Below, one piece after another: positions 32,644-42,900 of a stretch of DNA of 64,000 nt. The DNA comes from Sphingobacterium olei. Its GTDB lineage: Bacteria > Bacteroidota > Bacteroidia > Sphingobacteriales > Sphingobacteriaceae. Location: positions 124,001 through 188,000 of the forward strand of contig NZ_SUME01000008.1 in the NCBI RefSeq assembly GCF_005048855.1. Reading direction: 5' to 3'. The notes below the pieces were generated by a model that made no database searches, had not been told where the DNA came from, and saw only the letters and a program-made list of their open reading frames with translations. The position numbers and the translations under genes were made by a program. How positions within the stretch are numbered: the first letter of the stretch is position 1; every line of letters begins with the position of its first letter.

Positions 32644-34755
32644 CTATTCGGGTACAAACAGTACGTTATATGTTTTTACAACACCGTTAAAATCAAATTT
32701 CACAACAGCCTTTTCCGAAAAAGATTTAGCCTGTGTAACAGTGATCTTCACAGTCCGATTATCGGAAGTGCCTTTCACAACTGGAATTCCGCTTGTCCCA
32801 GCGGGTACATTATAAATTGCCTCATAAATATCATAACCTGTAATACCATTTTCATTGGTTGATCTTACCGGTGCCGCTGGCAGCTCGACTGCTTCACCGT
32901 CGACCGATATGCTTACCTTAGGTACAATAGGGCGCCTTATTTTATGATCCTTCGAGCTAAACCCCAATCCGCTAAGCTCAAAAAGCTGTTCATTATCTCC
33001 GCCTTCTGCAACCAAAAATATGGCATGCTTTTTATCGAGATGATCTACATATTTCGACACATCGATTGTGAACTTAGCTTCTTTAGATGGCGCACTAGCC
33101 GGCACGACGATTTCACCTATCTTCTTACCTTTCCACGTTTCGTTTGCCCAGGGACCATCTAACCATACCTGCACCTTAAAAGACTGCTTCGTTGTTGGAA
33201 TAAGAAATAGATTAAAAGCAGTTTTATTTCCTTTTTTCGTTCCTTTAAAAGCCTTAAGTCCGAATTGATCTTTCGCTAACCCTCCAAAACCAAAATACTT
33301 GTAGCCAATAATGTTTCCGTTTTTTACATGGATTGGCATATGATTATCCCATATATCCCAAGAGTCCTGCATTGTACCGACATCCGAAAGATAAGAAGCA
33401 TAACCCGCCGAATAATATTGATAGGGATCCAATCCATAAATATGGAATCCTTCCGAAGTAACTTCAGCACCTTTATATTCTTTTCCTTGCGTGTCTTTTG
33501 CCGTCCAGATCTTATTCGCTGCGTACGGATCGTAAGCGCCGATCCTTACCATTCCCCCTTCAGCCACCGGTTTTTCATCCCAATCAATGCTAATCGGTGC
33601 TACTACCGCCTGGCGCGCATATCCAAAATTTCGGGGAGGTCTATGGTAAAAAGCATACCATTGTCCATTAATTTCTTCAATACTACCATGCGTATTATGT
33701 CCTCCACCAGTCGTTTGCAGCGCACTTCCATCTTGATTCAACACCGGCGCACGTGAGTCCACTAAAACACCGCCGCTTTTCCAAGGGCCCAAAGGTGAGT
33801 CACCGACCAGATAGCGTAAGGTAGAATTAGAACTACCGACACCATATTCAGGACCAGAGTAGCCACTATACACCGATACATACTTGTTGCCAACTTTACG
33901 GATAGAAGACGCTTCAAAGAAATTAAATGATCCTAAATCCTCTCCTTTCAAAATATTGGGATACTCGGTTCCCTCCGGCTCCCGCAGTACACCGTAACGT
34001 GCACTTGCCGGAATAAAGCGGTCAATAATCTGCGTCCCTGGTCGAAGCGAATACATTGTATTTTGATCTAATTCAGCTGCTAATGACCGTTGAAATCCCC
34101 AATATGCATATGCCCTAAATCCAATTTCATAATCTGGATCCTGAGGATCCGTAACGTATTCGACAAAAACCGCTGGATCAAAACCCAAAATACTTCCCGG
34201 CACCGTACGTCTGCCATCCTCCGTTAGATTAATCGGTTTGAATGGACCGTTGGGACGACTGCCTTTGGCCACCATGGCTTCGCGGTGTTGCCCACGGCTA
34301 TGTGGATATAGGTAGTATTCCTTTACTCCGTTCTTTCTTTTCACCTCGACAAGATCCGGGGCATACATCACATCCCATTGTCCATCAATTTCATAAGTAA
34401 AAATAGTACCTTCATCCCGCCAACTGGACAAATCTTCGACAGGTGCAGACCACATCCTGATATCCGGCCCACAATAGCTGTCCATTCGCAAATCATGTGA
34501 ACCGATAATGTATGCTCTATATTTCCCAGGAATATCCGGGTCTTCAAACACACGCGGTTCGCCATCCGGTAAATGTTCCCACAGAGGCAAGTATGGGTTA
34601 CCGGGGGCTGTATGGATGAACTTCTTGTGAATCTCGTTCACAGAGACTGCTTTATGCTGTCCTTTTACACCTATCGTGGAAAACAAAAGCACCATTGTAC
34701 ATAACAGAATCTGCTGCTTCATCAAAATAAAACTGATTTTCTTCATAAGTAACAT
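32644..34755 (-). CDS. GH43-type glycosidase with C-terminal carbohydrate-binding region (703 aa)
   Basis: Five-bladed propeller enzyme of the GH43 clan. The block WEHLPDGEPRVFEDPDIPGK holds the catalytic base region (Asp64), and MYAPDLVEV and FNFFEASSIRKVGNKYVSVY supply later blades. TGGGHNTHGSIEEINGQWYAFYHR completes the fold. The C-terminal 250 residues look like a beta-sandwich binding module and an Ig-like end. The signal peptide is best from Met12 (MKQQILLCTMVLLFSTIGVKG), so the real start may be 34722. The substrate is probably xylan or arabinoxylan side chains, judging from the neighbours. It is 22 bp after the SGNH esterase. Confidence 0.85.
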   Translation of the reverse strand: MLLMKKISFILMKQQILLCTMVLLFSTIGVKGQHKAVSVNEIHKKFIHTAPGNPYLPLWEHLPDGEPRVFEDPDIPGKYRAYIIGSHDLRMDSYCGPDIRMWSAPVEDLSSWRDEGTIFTYEIDGQWDVMYAPDLVEVKRKNGVKEYYLYPHSRGQHREAMVAKGSRPNGPFKPINLTEDGRRTVPGSILGFDPAVFVEYVTDPQDPDYEIGFRAYAYWGFQRSLAAELDQNTMYSLRPGTQIIDRFIPASARYGVLREPEGTEYPNILKGEDLGSFNFFEASSIRKVGNKYVSVYSGYSGPEYGVGSSNSTLRYLVGDSPLGPWKSGGVLVDSRAPVLNQDGSALQTTGGGHNTHGSIEEINGQWYAFYHRPPRNFGYARQAVVAPISIDWDEKPVAEGGMVRIGAYDPYAANKIWTAKDTQGKEYKGAEVTSEGFHIYGLDPYQYYSAGYASYLSDVGTMQDSWDIWDNHMPIHVKNGNIIGYKYFGFGGLAKDQFGLKAFKGTKKGNKTAFNLFLIPTTKQSFKVQVWLDGPWANETWKGKKIGEIVVPASAPSKEAKFTIDVSKYVDHLDKKHAIFLVAEGGDNEQLFELSGLGFSSKDHKIRRPIVPKVSISVDGEAVELPAAPVRSTNENGITGYDIYEAIYNVPAGTSGIPVVKGTSDNRTVKITVTQAKSFSEKAVVKFDFNGVVKTYNVLFVPE

Positions 34756-34777
34756 ATTTGCAATTATTGTGTATATT

Positions 34778-36640
34778 CTACCAATTATCTGTACGAAATG
34801 GAGAGGCCAACAAGCCCTCCTTGTTCATTAAGTTTGCATCTTCTGGATTATCACTCCATGCATAGCGTACCGCTACGGGCTTGCTGACATCTTTACTGCC
34901 AACAATGACTTTATTCCCTTTAATCATAGCTTCGGCCCAGAAGAATTTTTGATCCGCTCCAGCAATGGAAAAATGGCGCAATGCCCCACCTTTCCCGACC
35001 AGTGCAGCGCCCACTTCCGTGAACGACAAAACGATCTTGTCTCCCTCAATTTTCATGTCGTTGTACAGTGGCCCTGAACTCACTAGCTTTTCGCCATATA
35101 CCAGCTTACGCGCTCCTAAGAATAGCCGTTGCGCAACGTCTTTTTTGTTTAACGGATGGATATCGTTCCATTCCCCTACATCATATGTAACCGCTAGTGC
35201 GGTGTAGGGTACCTCCAACGCAACCTTAAACTGCGCCTCGCGGATTCCCGCCCAGCCACTTTCTTGGGGTTCAGTCGATTTCTGCATGTAATTTGGCAAC
35301 TGCACCAACAAGAATGGCATCTCTGCCCATTGATACAAAGCTCTCCAGTTTGCAATTAACGATTTCAGATACGATTTGTACATATGAGACTGTCCTGCAT
35401 TACTCTCTCCCTGATACCAGATCGCTCCCCGTACGTTATAATCACGAATAGGGTAAATCATGCCATTATACAATCCCGATCCCGCTGACTTCAGGTTTAC
35501 CAATTTTTCTTCAACCCTTTTGATGTTACCTAGATCTTTCGCCACGCGGTATTTCCATGTCCCACTGAGGTCAATTTCTGTATCGTCACCTATAATTTTG
35601 TAGGATTTATCACGAACAAAGCCTCCATTACCCATATTCGCCGTTAGTTTTACGGTAATATTATTCTGTCCCCCTTTGAGTACGCCAGCTGGAATATCGT
35701 ATTTTCTTGGGGGATACATATACCCGGTTGTGCCCACAAAATGCCCGTTTATAAAGATCGAGTCACTGTCGATCAACATACCCATGTATAATTTAGCATG
35801 CCTGCCTTCCATTTCCATAGGCACCGTAAAGTCCTTACGATAATAAACAACCCCACTGGCACGAATTCCGTTATCCCGCCAAAGTCCCGGCATTTGCATG
35901 GTATCCCAGGCTATATCATCCCAATTGGCTCTGGACCACAATCCAGCACCCTTATCTGCTTCCGCAGATGTTTTTTCTTTTAAGGTCTCTTGATCGACAA
36001 GCAAAGACGGAAATTCCTTTAGATGTTCCTGTCCGATCCAGCTTTCAATAGCGGATCCGCCTAAGCTAGAAACTAACATTCCCACCGGGATGCCAGTATA
36101 TTGGTAAGCTTCCTGCGCATAGAAATACGCTAGCGCCGTCCAGTTCATCACATCGGAGGCAGTAGCCGAATGCCAGTTACTGCCCGTGATGATATCATCC
36201 TGTAATGATTCTACGGCATTTTGTTTAGGAACTTTAAAATGGCGTATCATGTGGTTATTGGAGACGTTGATCTCTGGATATTTATCCACTAACCTTCCGA
36301 TAGGCGTCTCCATATTAGACTGACCGGAGCAAAGCCATACATCGCCGATAAGAATATCACGCAGTACGATTTCATTGACTTCCATTATAAACGGTCCACC
36401 GGCTTTATGCGGAGGTAGCTTAAGCATCCAATTGCCATCCCGGTCTGCTCCAGTATAATAGTACTTTCCTTGAAAACGTACCGTTACCTTCTCTCCTGCG
36501 TCAGCCCATCCCCAGATGTTAAGCTCGGTGTCGCGCTGCAATACCATACGGTCACCGATTAATGCAGGTAGCCTTATGGAAGCTAGGATAGATTGCGTAA
36601 TCAGCAGAAAAAGAAATCCCAAAAAAAAATTAGTTTTCAT
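34778..36640 (-). CDS. Sialate O-acetylesterase-type SGNH hydrolase, probable acetylxylan esterase
   Basis: 620 aa exported protein (signal 1-20). The nucleophile block is GDVWLCSGQSNMETPIG (Ser108). The catalytic Asp/His are in WNDIHPLNKKDVAQR, and the oxyanion block is RGAIWYQGESNAGQ. A GH2-type jelly-roll domain is inserted at about 245-370 (SGVVYYRKDFTVP, IFINGHFVGTTGYMYP). Although the family is named for sialic acid, such proteins in plant-polysaccharide loci usually remove acetyl groups from xylan; that is an inference from its place between two GH43 genes. Confidence 0.88.
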   Translation of the reverse strand: MKTNFFLGFLFLLITQSILASIRLPALIGDRMVLQRDTELNIWGWADAGEKVTVRFQGKYYYTGADRDGNWMLKLPPHKAGGPFIMEVNEIVLRDILIGDVWLCSGQSNMETPIGRLVDKYPEINVSNNHMIRHFKVPKQNAVESLQDDIITGSNWHSATASDVMNWTALAYFYAQEAYQYTGIPVGMLVSSLGGSAIESWIGQEHLKEFPSLLVDQETLKEKTSAEADKGAGLWSRANWDDIAWDTMQMPGLWRDNGIRASGVVYYRKDFTVPMEMEGRHAKLYMGMLIDSDSIFINGHFVGTTGYMYPPRKYDIPAGVLKGGQNNITVKLTANMGNGGFVRDKSYKIIGDDTEIDLSGTWKYRVAKDLGNIKRVEEKLVNLKSAGSGLYNGMIYPIRDYNVRGAIWYQGESNAGQSHMYKSYLKSLIANWRALYQWAEMPFLLVQLPNYMQKSTEPQESGWAGIREAQFKVALEVPYTALAVTYDVGEWNDIHPLNKKDVAQRLFLGARKLVYGEKLVSSGPLYNDMKIEGDKIVLSFTEVGAALVGKGGALRHFSIAGADQKFFWAEAMIKGNKVIVGSKDVSKPVAVRYAWSDNPEDANLMNKEGLLASPFRTDNW

Positions 36641-36686
36641 CTATATTTCGTGTTATTGATGAGGTTTAAAATCATTTGAATATTTT

Positions 36687-38249
36687 TTAGGGTGTAATAT
36701 TAAAATAATCGAAATCAACATACCCACCTGTCTGCCTTGTAGCATAATTGAAAAGACCAAAGCGATAGCCCATAAAGTGCGGGATAGTATAGGCCATTTT
36801 CAGTTGGGTGCCTATAGCTATCCAATTTATGCCATCCAAGCTGTACGAAAAATTAGCGACGTCCTTCTTATCCGTAAAATCGCAGTGTGCCTTTAAGAAT
36901 ACTTTATCCTGCTTTAAGGAAACGGCAGCCACCTCTTCCGATGCTCCAGTTGTTGCATTGACCATCACCAACGATCGCTTATCACCTTCTGCGCGCACCC
37001 CAAGCAAACCATAGTTTTTTTGCAAGAGCGATAAGCCCGCAAAATCGCCATCTTTCATTTTAGACACATCAATTGCTGTAGAACCCACGCATGTTGGGCC
37101 TATTGTTCGTTGCGTTAGCGTGTTTCTTGCTTGAAGGAAATCTTGGTCTACACGTCCTGTTTTCAACCGGAGGTATCCCTTACGTTCACTCACAGACCAT
37201 AAATCATTGACCGGATTGTGGTTCCACTGCCACACGAGTGGCAAAGCCGGATCACCCTTTTTTCGAGAAAAATCGTCCGAATTGACTATGCCTGGTATTA
37301 ATCCCTTACTAGCTGGGAGATCTAATTCGTAAGGCACTTTACCATCAACGCCAAGTACCGGCCAGCCGCCTACCCATTGCACAGGCACGAGAAACGGAAT
37401 ACGTCCCACAGCACCGTAATCCTGAAAAAGATAGGCATACCACTCCCCATTTGGCCTATCAATCAATCCCCCCTGCGCCACGCCTTTGTCCTGCAACACG
37501 ACACGTCCTTCGTAAGGTCCATCAATTTTATCCGCACGATGCACGATTACGGTACGCATGCCTCCAGGAGGCCAAGAAATATTAAAAAGATAATATTTTC
37601 CATTTACCTTAAACAACTGTGAACCTTCCGCTGGTAGGCCACCACGCACACCCTCGGGTGTACTAGGTAGCGTTGCATTTTCGATTAATACACGTTGTGT
37701 CTCTGGCTTCACGTTCGATAGATCAGGTAATAGCTCCACGATGTTTACTTTACCCCCACCCCAGATCATATATACTTTATCTCCCTCGAAGAACAAAGTA
37801 TGATCATGCATTGCCGGCTTAAACTCCTTTGACTCCCACGGACCATTTTCGATATCCTTAGTCGAATAAATGTAGGTTTTGCCTGTGGTTTGGGCAAAGG
37901 TGCTTACGTAGTAGGTACCGCTATGGTATCGGATACTACTGGCCCAGGAACCCCTGCCATAGGTACTTTTGTCGTTATCCAGGTTTAGTTCGTCTATATC
38001 CGCCAAGGCCGTATGTCCGTAACCAATAAGGTCCCAGTTGACCAAATCATTAGATTTCATCAAAGGCAGTCCTGGATTCATATGCATGGTCGTACTACTC
38101 ATATAGTACGTATCCCCCACACGTATCATCGAGATATCCGGCACGTCGGAAAAGATAATAGGGTTTTGGGCTTTCTGAGCCCAAGCCGCGCCGCTCATAG
38201 AAAGGAAGAGCACTACTATATAACCGGAAAAAACACCCGTTTTTTTCAT
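36687..38249 (-). CDS. GH43 beta-xylosidase/arabinofuranosidase with C-terminal beta-sandwich
   Basis: 520 aa. After a signal peptide (1-25) the propeller begins NPIIFSDVPDISMIRVGDTYY, with catalytic base Asp38 followed by MSSTTMHMNPGLPLMKSNDL. The blade with the likely acid Glu is VRGGLPAEGSQLFKVNGKYY. The last 190 residues form the lectin-like domain typical of xylan-active GH43 enzymes (FSRKKGDPALPLVWQWNH start, FNYATRQTGGYVDFDYF end). It probably releases xylose or arabinose from oligosaccharides. It is 5 bp after the CE1 gene and 46 bp before the SGNH esterase. Confidence 0.92.
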   Translation of the reverse strand: MKKTGVFSGYIVVLFLSMSGAAWAQKAQNPIIFSDVPDISMIRVGDTYYMSSTTMHMNPGLPLMKSNDLVNWDLIGYGHTALADIDELNLDNDKSTYGRGSWASSIRYHSGTYYVSTFAQTTGKTYIYSTKDIENGPWESKEFKPAMHDHTLFFEGDKVYMIWGGGKVNIVELLPDLSNVKPETQRVLIENATLPSTPEGVRGGLPAEGSQLFKVNGKYYLFNISWPPGGMRTVIVHRADKIDGPYEGRVVLQDKGVAQGGLIDRPNGEWYAYLFQDYGAVGRIPFLVPVQWVGGWPVLGVDGKVPYELDLPASKGLIPGIVNSDDFSRKKGDPALPLVWQWNHNPVNDLWSVSERKGYLRLKTGRVDQDFLQARNTLTQRTIGPTCVGSTAIDVSKMKDGDFAGLSLLQKNYGLLGVRAEGDKRSLVMVNATTGASEEVAAVSLKQDKVFLKAHCDFTDKKDVANFSYSLDGINWIAIGTQLKMAYTIPHFMGYRFGLFNYATRQTGGYVDFDYFNITP

Positions 38250-38254
38250 AATTA

Positions 38255-39112
38255 TTAATATCTATCGTTTAGCAATTTGTAGTCTACCTCCTTAAAAAGC
38301 AACTGAGATATAAGGTATAAATCATTTTTCCATACCTTAAAATCATGTCCTCCTGGTTCTATATAAAATACATGTGGCACGTTATGCTGCTTAAGGTATT
38401 CATGGGTACGTTTGCTGTTCCCTATCAATCCATCCTGATCTCCACACGAGATCCAAAGCAGTTTCAATTTTTGCTTTGCTTCCTCTGGGTTAGGAAGCAA
38501 CTGCTCCGGCATCCGGGTGTTGGGAGCGGAGGAGAAGCCACCCACCCAAGAAAAGACGTCCATATTGCCCAAACCAAAATTTAATGCCTGACCACCACCC
38601 ATAGATAATCCGAATACCGCCTTATAGTCCTTATCCTTTTTGACGGGGTATTTATTTTCGATAAAAGGAATAAGATCGTATAATAAATCTTTTTCAAATG
38701 TCGCGAAAGCCTCAACTTTGTCTTTCGCCATAATATTTCCGGTCGCTCTATCGTCCTTCATGGCGCGACCATTTGGTAACACAACAATCATTTCTTCCAA
38801 CTTACTTTCTGCATATAAGTTATCCAAGATAATATGTGGCACGCCATTGTTCAGCCACTCTTTTTCATCTCCTCCGATGCCGTGGAGTAAGTATAACACA
38901 GGATATATTTTTTGTGAAGAATATCCGGGAGGTGTATACACCAATGCTTTACGGTTTACGCCGACCGTCTTGGAAGGATAAGATATGCTATCGATCCGAC
39001 CACGTTCGATCTGATCCCGTCGCACATCAAATCCTTCCGGCGCACTATTTTGCTGCCCATAGCTTAGCATGGAAAATACTATAGCTAGTACGAATAATAC
39101 TATATTTTTCAT
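38255..39112 (-). CDS. CE1-type esterase (feruloyl or acetylxylan esterase)
   Basis: 285 aa alpha/beta hydrolase with a signal peptide (ending MLSYGQ). The nucleophile elbow is FGLSMGGGQ (Ser170), the acid region SCGDQDGLIG, and the histidine IEPGGHDFKVW (His256). The opening LLHGIGGDEKEW is the usual oxyanion segment. Enzymes of this type remove ferulate or acetate from arabinoxylan. It lies 19 bp after the fsa gene and 5 bp before a GH43 gene, inside the left-arm operon. Confidence 0.92.
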   Translation of the reverse strand: MKNIVLFVLAIVFSMLSYGQQNSAPEGFDVRRDQIERGRIDSISYPSKTVGVNRKALVYTPPGYSSQKIYPVLYLLHGIGGDEKEWLNNGVPHIILDNLYAESKLEEMIVVLPNGRAMKDDRATGNIMAKDKVEAFATFEKDLLYDLIPFIENKYPVKKDKDYKAVFGLSMGGGQALNFGLGNMDVFSWVGGFSSAPNTRMPEQLLPNPEEAKQKLKLLWISCGDQDGLIGNSKRTHEYLKQHNVPHVFYIEPGGHDFKVWKNDLYLISQLLFKEVDYKLLNDRY

Positions 39113-39131
39113 ATGTTGTTATATCAGCTAA

Positions 39132-39794
39132 TTATTTTCTTTCAGACACACGTTTATGATCAGCAAGAAACTGTGCTAGTCCAGCATCTGTTAAAGGATG
39201 TTTTAATAGAGCGGTAATTGCCGATAAAGGAGACGTAGTTACATCAGCCCCAACCTTTGAGCAGTTCACGATATGCATGGCATGGCGCACCGAAGCGGCC
39301 AAAACCTGCGTTGTAAAACCGTAATTATTATAGATCAGTCTAATTTCTTCAATTAGCCCCAGTCCATCAGTGGAAATATCGTCCAGACGGCCCAAAAAAG
39401 GAGAAACATAAGTAGCTCCAGCCTTGGCAGCCAGCAGTGCCTGTCCGCCAGAAAACACCAGTGTACAATTTGTTTTGATACCTTCATTGGAAAAATACTT
39501 TATAGCCTTTACACCATCCTTAATCATGGGAACCTTAACGACTATCTTATCATCTAACTTAGCCAATTCAAGTCCTTCACGAATAATCTCATCATAATTC
39601 GTACCGATGACTTCTGCACTAACATCACCATCTACGATAGTACAGATCGCTTTATAATGGTCAATAACATTCTGCGTACCACATATTCCTTCCTTTGCCA
39701 TTAGCGAAGGATTGGTAGTAACACCATCCAGTATACCTAATTCTTGAGCCTCCTGAATATCTGACAGGTTAGCTGTATCAATAAAAAATTTCAT
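39132..39794 (-). CDS. fsa: Fructose-6-phosphate aldolase/transaldolase-like enzyme
   Basis: 220 aa single TIM barrel, the short MipB/TalC form. It starts MKFFIDTANLSDIQEAQ, with GVTTNPSLMAKEG near residue 24. The Schiff-base lysine is Lys87 in KIVVKVPM, and NCTLVFSGGQALLAAKAGA follows. It interconverts fructose-6-phosphate with dihydroxyacetone/glyceraldehyde-3-phosphate or acts as a transaldolase in pentose metabolism. No signal peptide, so cytoplasmic. It is the first gene of the left xylan arm, which links pentose catabolism to the degradation enzymes. Confidence 0.93.
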   Translation of the reverse strand: MKFFIDTANLSDIQEAQELGILDGVTTNPSLMAKEGICGTQNVIDHYKAICTIVDGDVSAEVIGTNYDEIIREGLELAKLDDKIVVKVPMIKDGVKAIKYFSNEGIKTNCTLVFSGGQALLAAKAGATYVSPFLGRLDDISTDGLGLIEEIRLIYNNYGFTTQVLAASVRHAMHIVNCSKVGADVTTSPLSAITALLKHPLTDAGLAQFLADHKRVSERK

Positions 39795-39908
39795 AGCTAA
39801 TATTTAATCGTTTATCTGGTTATGTCCTATTGTAAGACAGTATTCCAAAACTAGAAAAACCTGTTAAGAAGTAAGAGTAAGAATAAAGAAAAAAATAGAA
39901 CAAATGTT

Positions 39909-39945
39909 TAAAACGGAGGTATATCAAGTTTATATCTCCGTTTTG
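39909..39945 (-). terminator. Terminator of the HTCS gene
   Basis: AAAACGGAG and CTCCGTTTT arms (with TATA extension) around a short loop, 40 bp past the HTCS stop. It separates the regulator from the fsa operon. Confidence 0.85.
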
Positions 39946-39984
39946 GTTCTCATTGTGACGATTAGGCTATCGCTAATCCCTGAG

Positions 39985-42900
39985 TTAATTTTTAAACGAC
40001 TGTATATATTCAGATGGCGTCTTTTGATATTTTGATTTGAACACCTTCGTAAAATAATTCGGATTGGCAAATCCCGTTTCGTAGGCAATCTCGGCAATTG
40101 TCTTATCACTTTTTTCCAGCAAGGCGACTGCCCGCTCGAGTTTAGCCGATCGTATAAAATCAACCGGCGACATCCCTGTATATTCGAGCAGCCTGTTATA
40201 CAACGAGGCACGGCTAATGGATAAGTGTGCACTTAAATTCTCCACAGATAGTTGTGGATTATTGATATTATCATAAATATACGCCAGAATCTTTTGGAGA
40301 AACAACTCTTTCTCGGAAACAACTTCAATCTCCGGTGTTAATACCGACACCTGTTTGGTATACACGTCTTTGAAGGCTTGGTTGAGAACCAATAGGCTGT
40401 TGATCTTTGCATGCAACACAGCTATATCAAAGGGTTTGGTCATATAATCAACCGCGCCAGCTTCCAGACCACAAATCAAGCCATTTTTAACTTGGGCAGC
40501 AGTTAATAGCACGACGGGAATATGCTTAGTTCTCCGATCCTGAGTCAACTTCTGGGCAAGTTCCATCCCATTCATAACAGGCATCTGTACGTCGCAAAGA
40601 ATAATATCGGGATGGTGAAAAAGTGCTTTTTGCCAACCTTCCTTTCCATTTGTTGCTTCGAATACCTGAAAGGAGGAAATTAAACTATCTTTCATATAAA
40701 AACGAAAATCGTCGTCGTCTTCAACGATTAAAATAGTCGGTTGTCGATAAACATCAATAGGTTCAGTTCCGGTAGGCTTGTCATTGAAATCAATCTCGTT
40801 ATTTTCCCTATCAAGAGATAATATATGCGAGGTTTCGGCTGTACTTCGCTTCATATACAAGCTGAACGAGAAGCAACTGCCATGTCCTACTTCACTTTTT
40901 ACCTCAATATCTCCACTGTACATCTTGATGAAGGTATGCGCAATAGATAAGCCAATCCCTGTACCTTGATTGATTACTTTACCGTTCGTGTCATGCTGAA
41001 AAAAGCTTTCAAAAATATGTTCCTGTGCCTCCGCTGGAATTCCTATACCCGAATCTTTTATCGTGATACGCACCGTACAATTTTCAGCATCAGAGAGAGC
41101 CTCTAGCATTTCAAGATATACAGAGATATTTCCCCCTTTCGGCGTAAATTTAAACGCATTTGACAATATATTGAAAAGTATGCGTTCTATTTTATTCTGA
41201 TCAAATACGAGATACAACTTGTCTGCTGCAGATCTAAAGGAATAGTCGATACCTTTTTGCTGCGCCATATCGCTAAATGAGCTACTGATATCATCCACAA
41301 AAGAAACCAATTCCCCATCGGTATCTTGCAAAGAAAGCTCCTGTTCCTCCATTTTCCGGAAATCCAGTAACTGATTAACGAGATTTAATAAACGTCTAGC
41401 ATTTCGCTTTACCAACCCGAGCTGTTCAGAAGCTTTAGCATCTTTTATCTGATCCATCAGGTTATCAACCGGGCCAACGATTAATGATATTGGTGTCCTA
41501 AATTCATGACTCAGATTGGTTAAAAATTTTATTTTCATCGTATCCAGCTGGTGTAACTGTTCCGCTTCCTTACGTTGCTGTTCTATCAATTGTTTTGCAC
41601 GGTTCCGTTCTTGTTCCAATGCAAATTTTGCTTCCAATTTGCGGATACCACGGTGCCTTATATAAAATAATCCGCCTACTATGGCGATGGCATAAAAAAA
41701 ATAGGCATATATTGTACGCCAAAATGGAGGGGACACATAAATTTGAATCGATTTAATTTCTTCATTCCAAATTCCATCGTTATTACTGGCACGAACATGA
41801 AAGGCGTAGTTACCAGGATCAAGATTTGTATAGTAAGCGCTATGTTCCTTGCCTGCATGAATCCATTCTTTGTCAAAGCCTTCTAGCATGTATTGATACT
41901 GATTCTCTTCGGGAATCGTGAGGTTTAGTGCTTCAAACGATATAGAGAAGTTCTGTTTAAATTGGAGATTAATGCGATTGGCCAGGAGCACAGAAGTATT
42001 AATCGCACCGTCTTCTGAAGGCACGACAACTTCATTATCAATTTTAAGTTCGGTAAGCACCACATTTGCCGGATTGGTATTTGTTTTCAGCTGATTGGGG
42101 TAGTAGTGGTTAAAGCCATTTTGCCCACCAAAAAAAAGTTCACCGTCTGGCATACAGATAGCAGCCCCCCGCATAAAGGCGCCAGACTGTAATCCGGCGA
42201 AATGAGAATAATTTTTAAAACGCTTTGCCTGTTGATCGTAACAACTCAACCCTTTATTGGTGCTGAACCATATTTTGCCATCCGGATCTTCAACAATACT
42301 TTGTACAACGCCATTGATCAACCCGTCTCGCTCTGAAATAACGTCAAACTCCCTTGCTCCCTTTTTCAAAAATCCCACACCACTTCCGTTGGTTCCCACC
42401 CAGATGTTGCCTTGGCTGTCCTCTTTTAACGAAAGTACATAGTCACTTGGTAGGTTATGACTGTTTTTATTAAAAAAGGAAAATGTTTGTGTTGCTTTAC
42501 GGAATACGCAGACACCTGAACCAAAGGTGCCAATCCACATGTCCTTATTTCTATCCTCTTCAAACGCGCGGATAAAATTACTGTTCGGCTCCGAACCACC
42601 ATCTCCCACCGTTGTCTTACGCATATACTTTCGCATTGTCCCATCACGCGCGTCTAACACGTTGATACCCCCACCGTTGGTACCTATCCAGAGGTTGCCA
42701 TCCCCATCCTTTTTTAAGCAGAAAACATCTCCATTATTCAGTTTGCCGGCACCATCTCCTATGCCGTACTGAAAACTTTTTCCTGTTTTCTTATCATAGT
42801 AAAACAATCCCTCTTTATAAGTTCCTAACCAAACCTGATGATCATTTTTTTCTTCGAGTGCGAGTATAGTTAAATGATGTCCGCTATGCTCCTTACTCGC

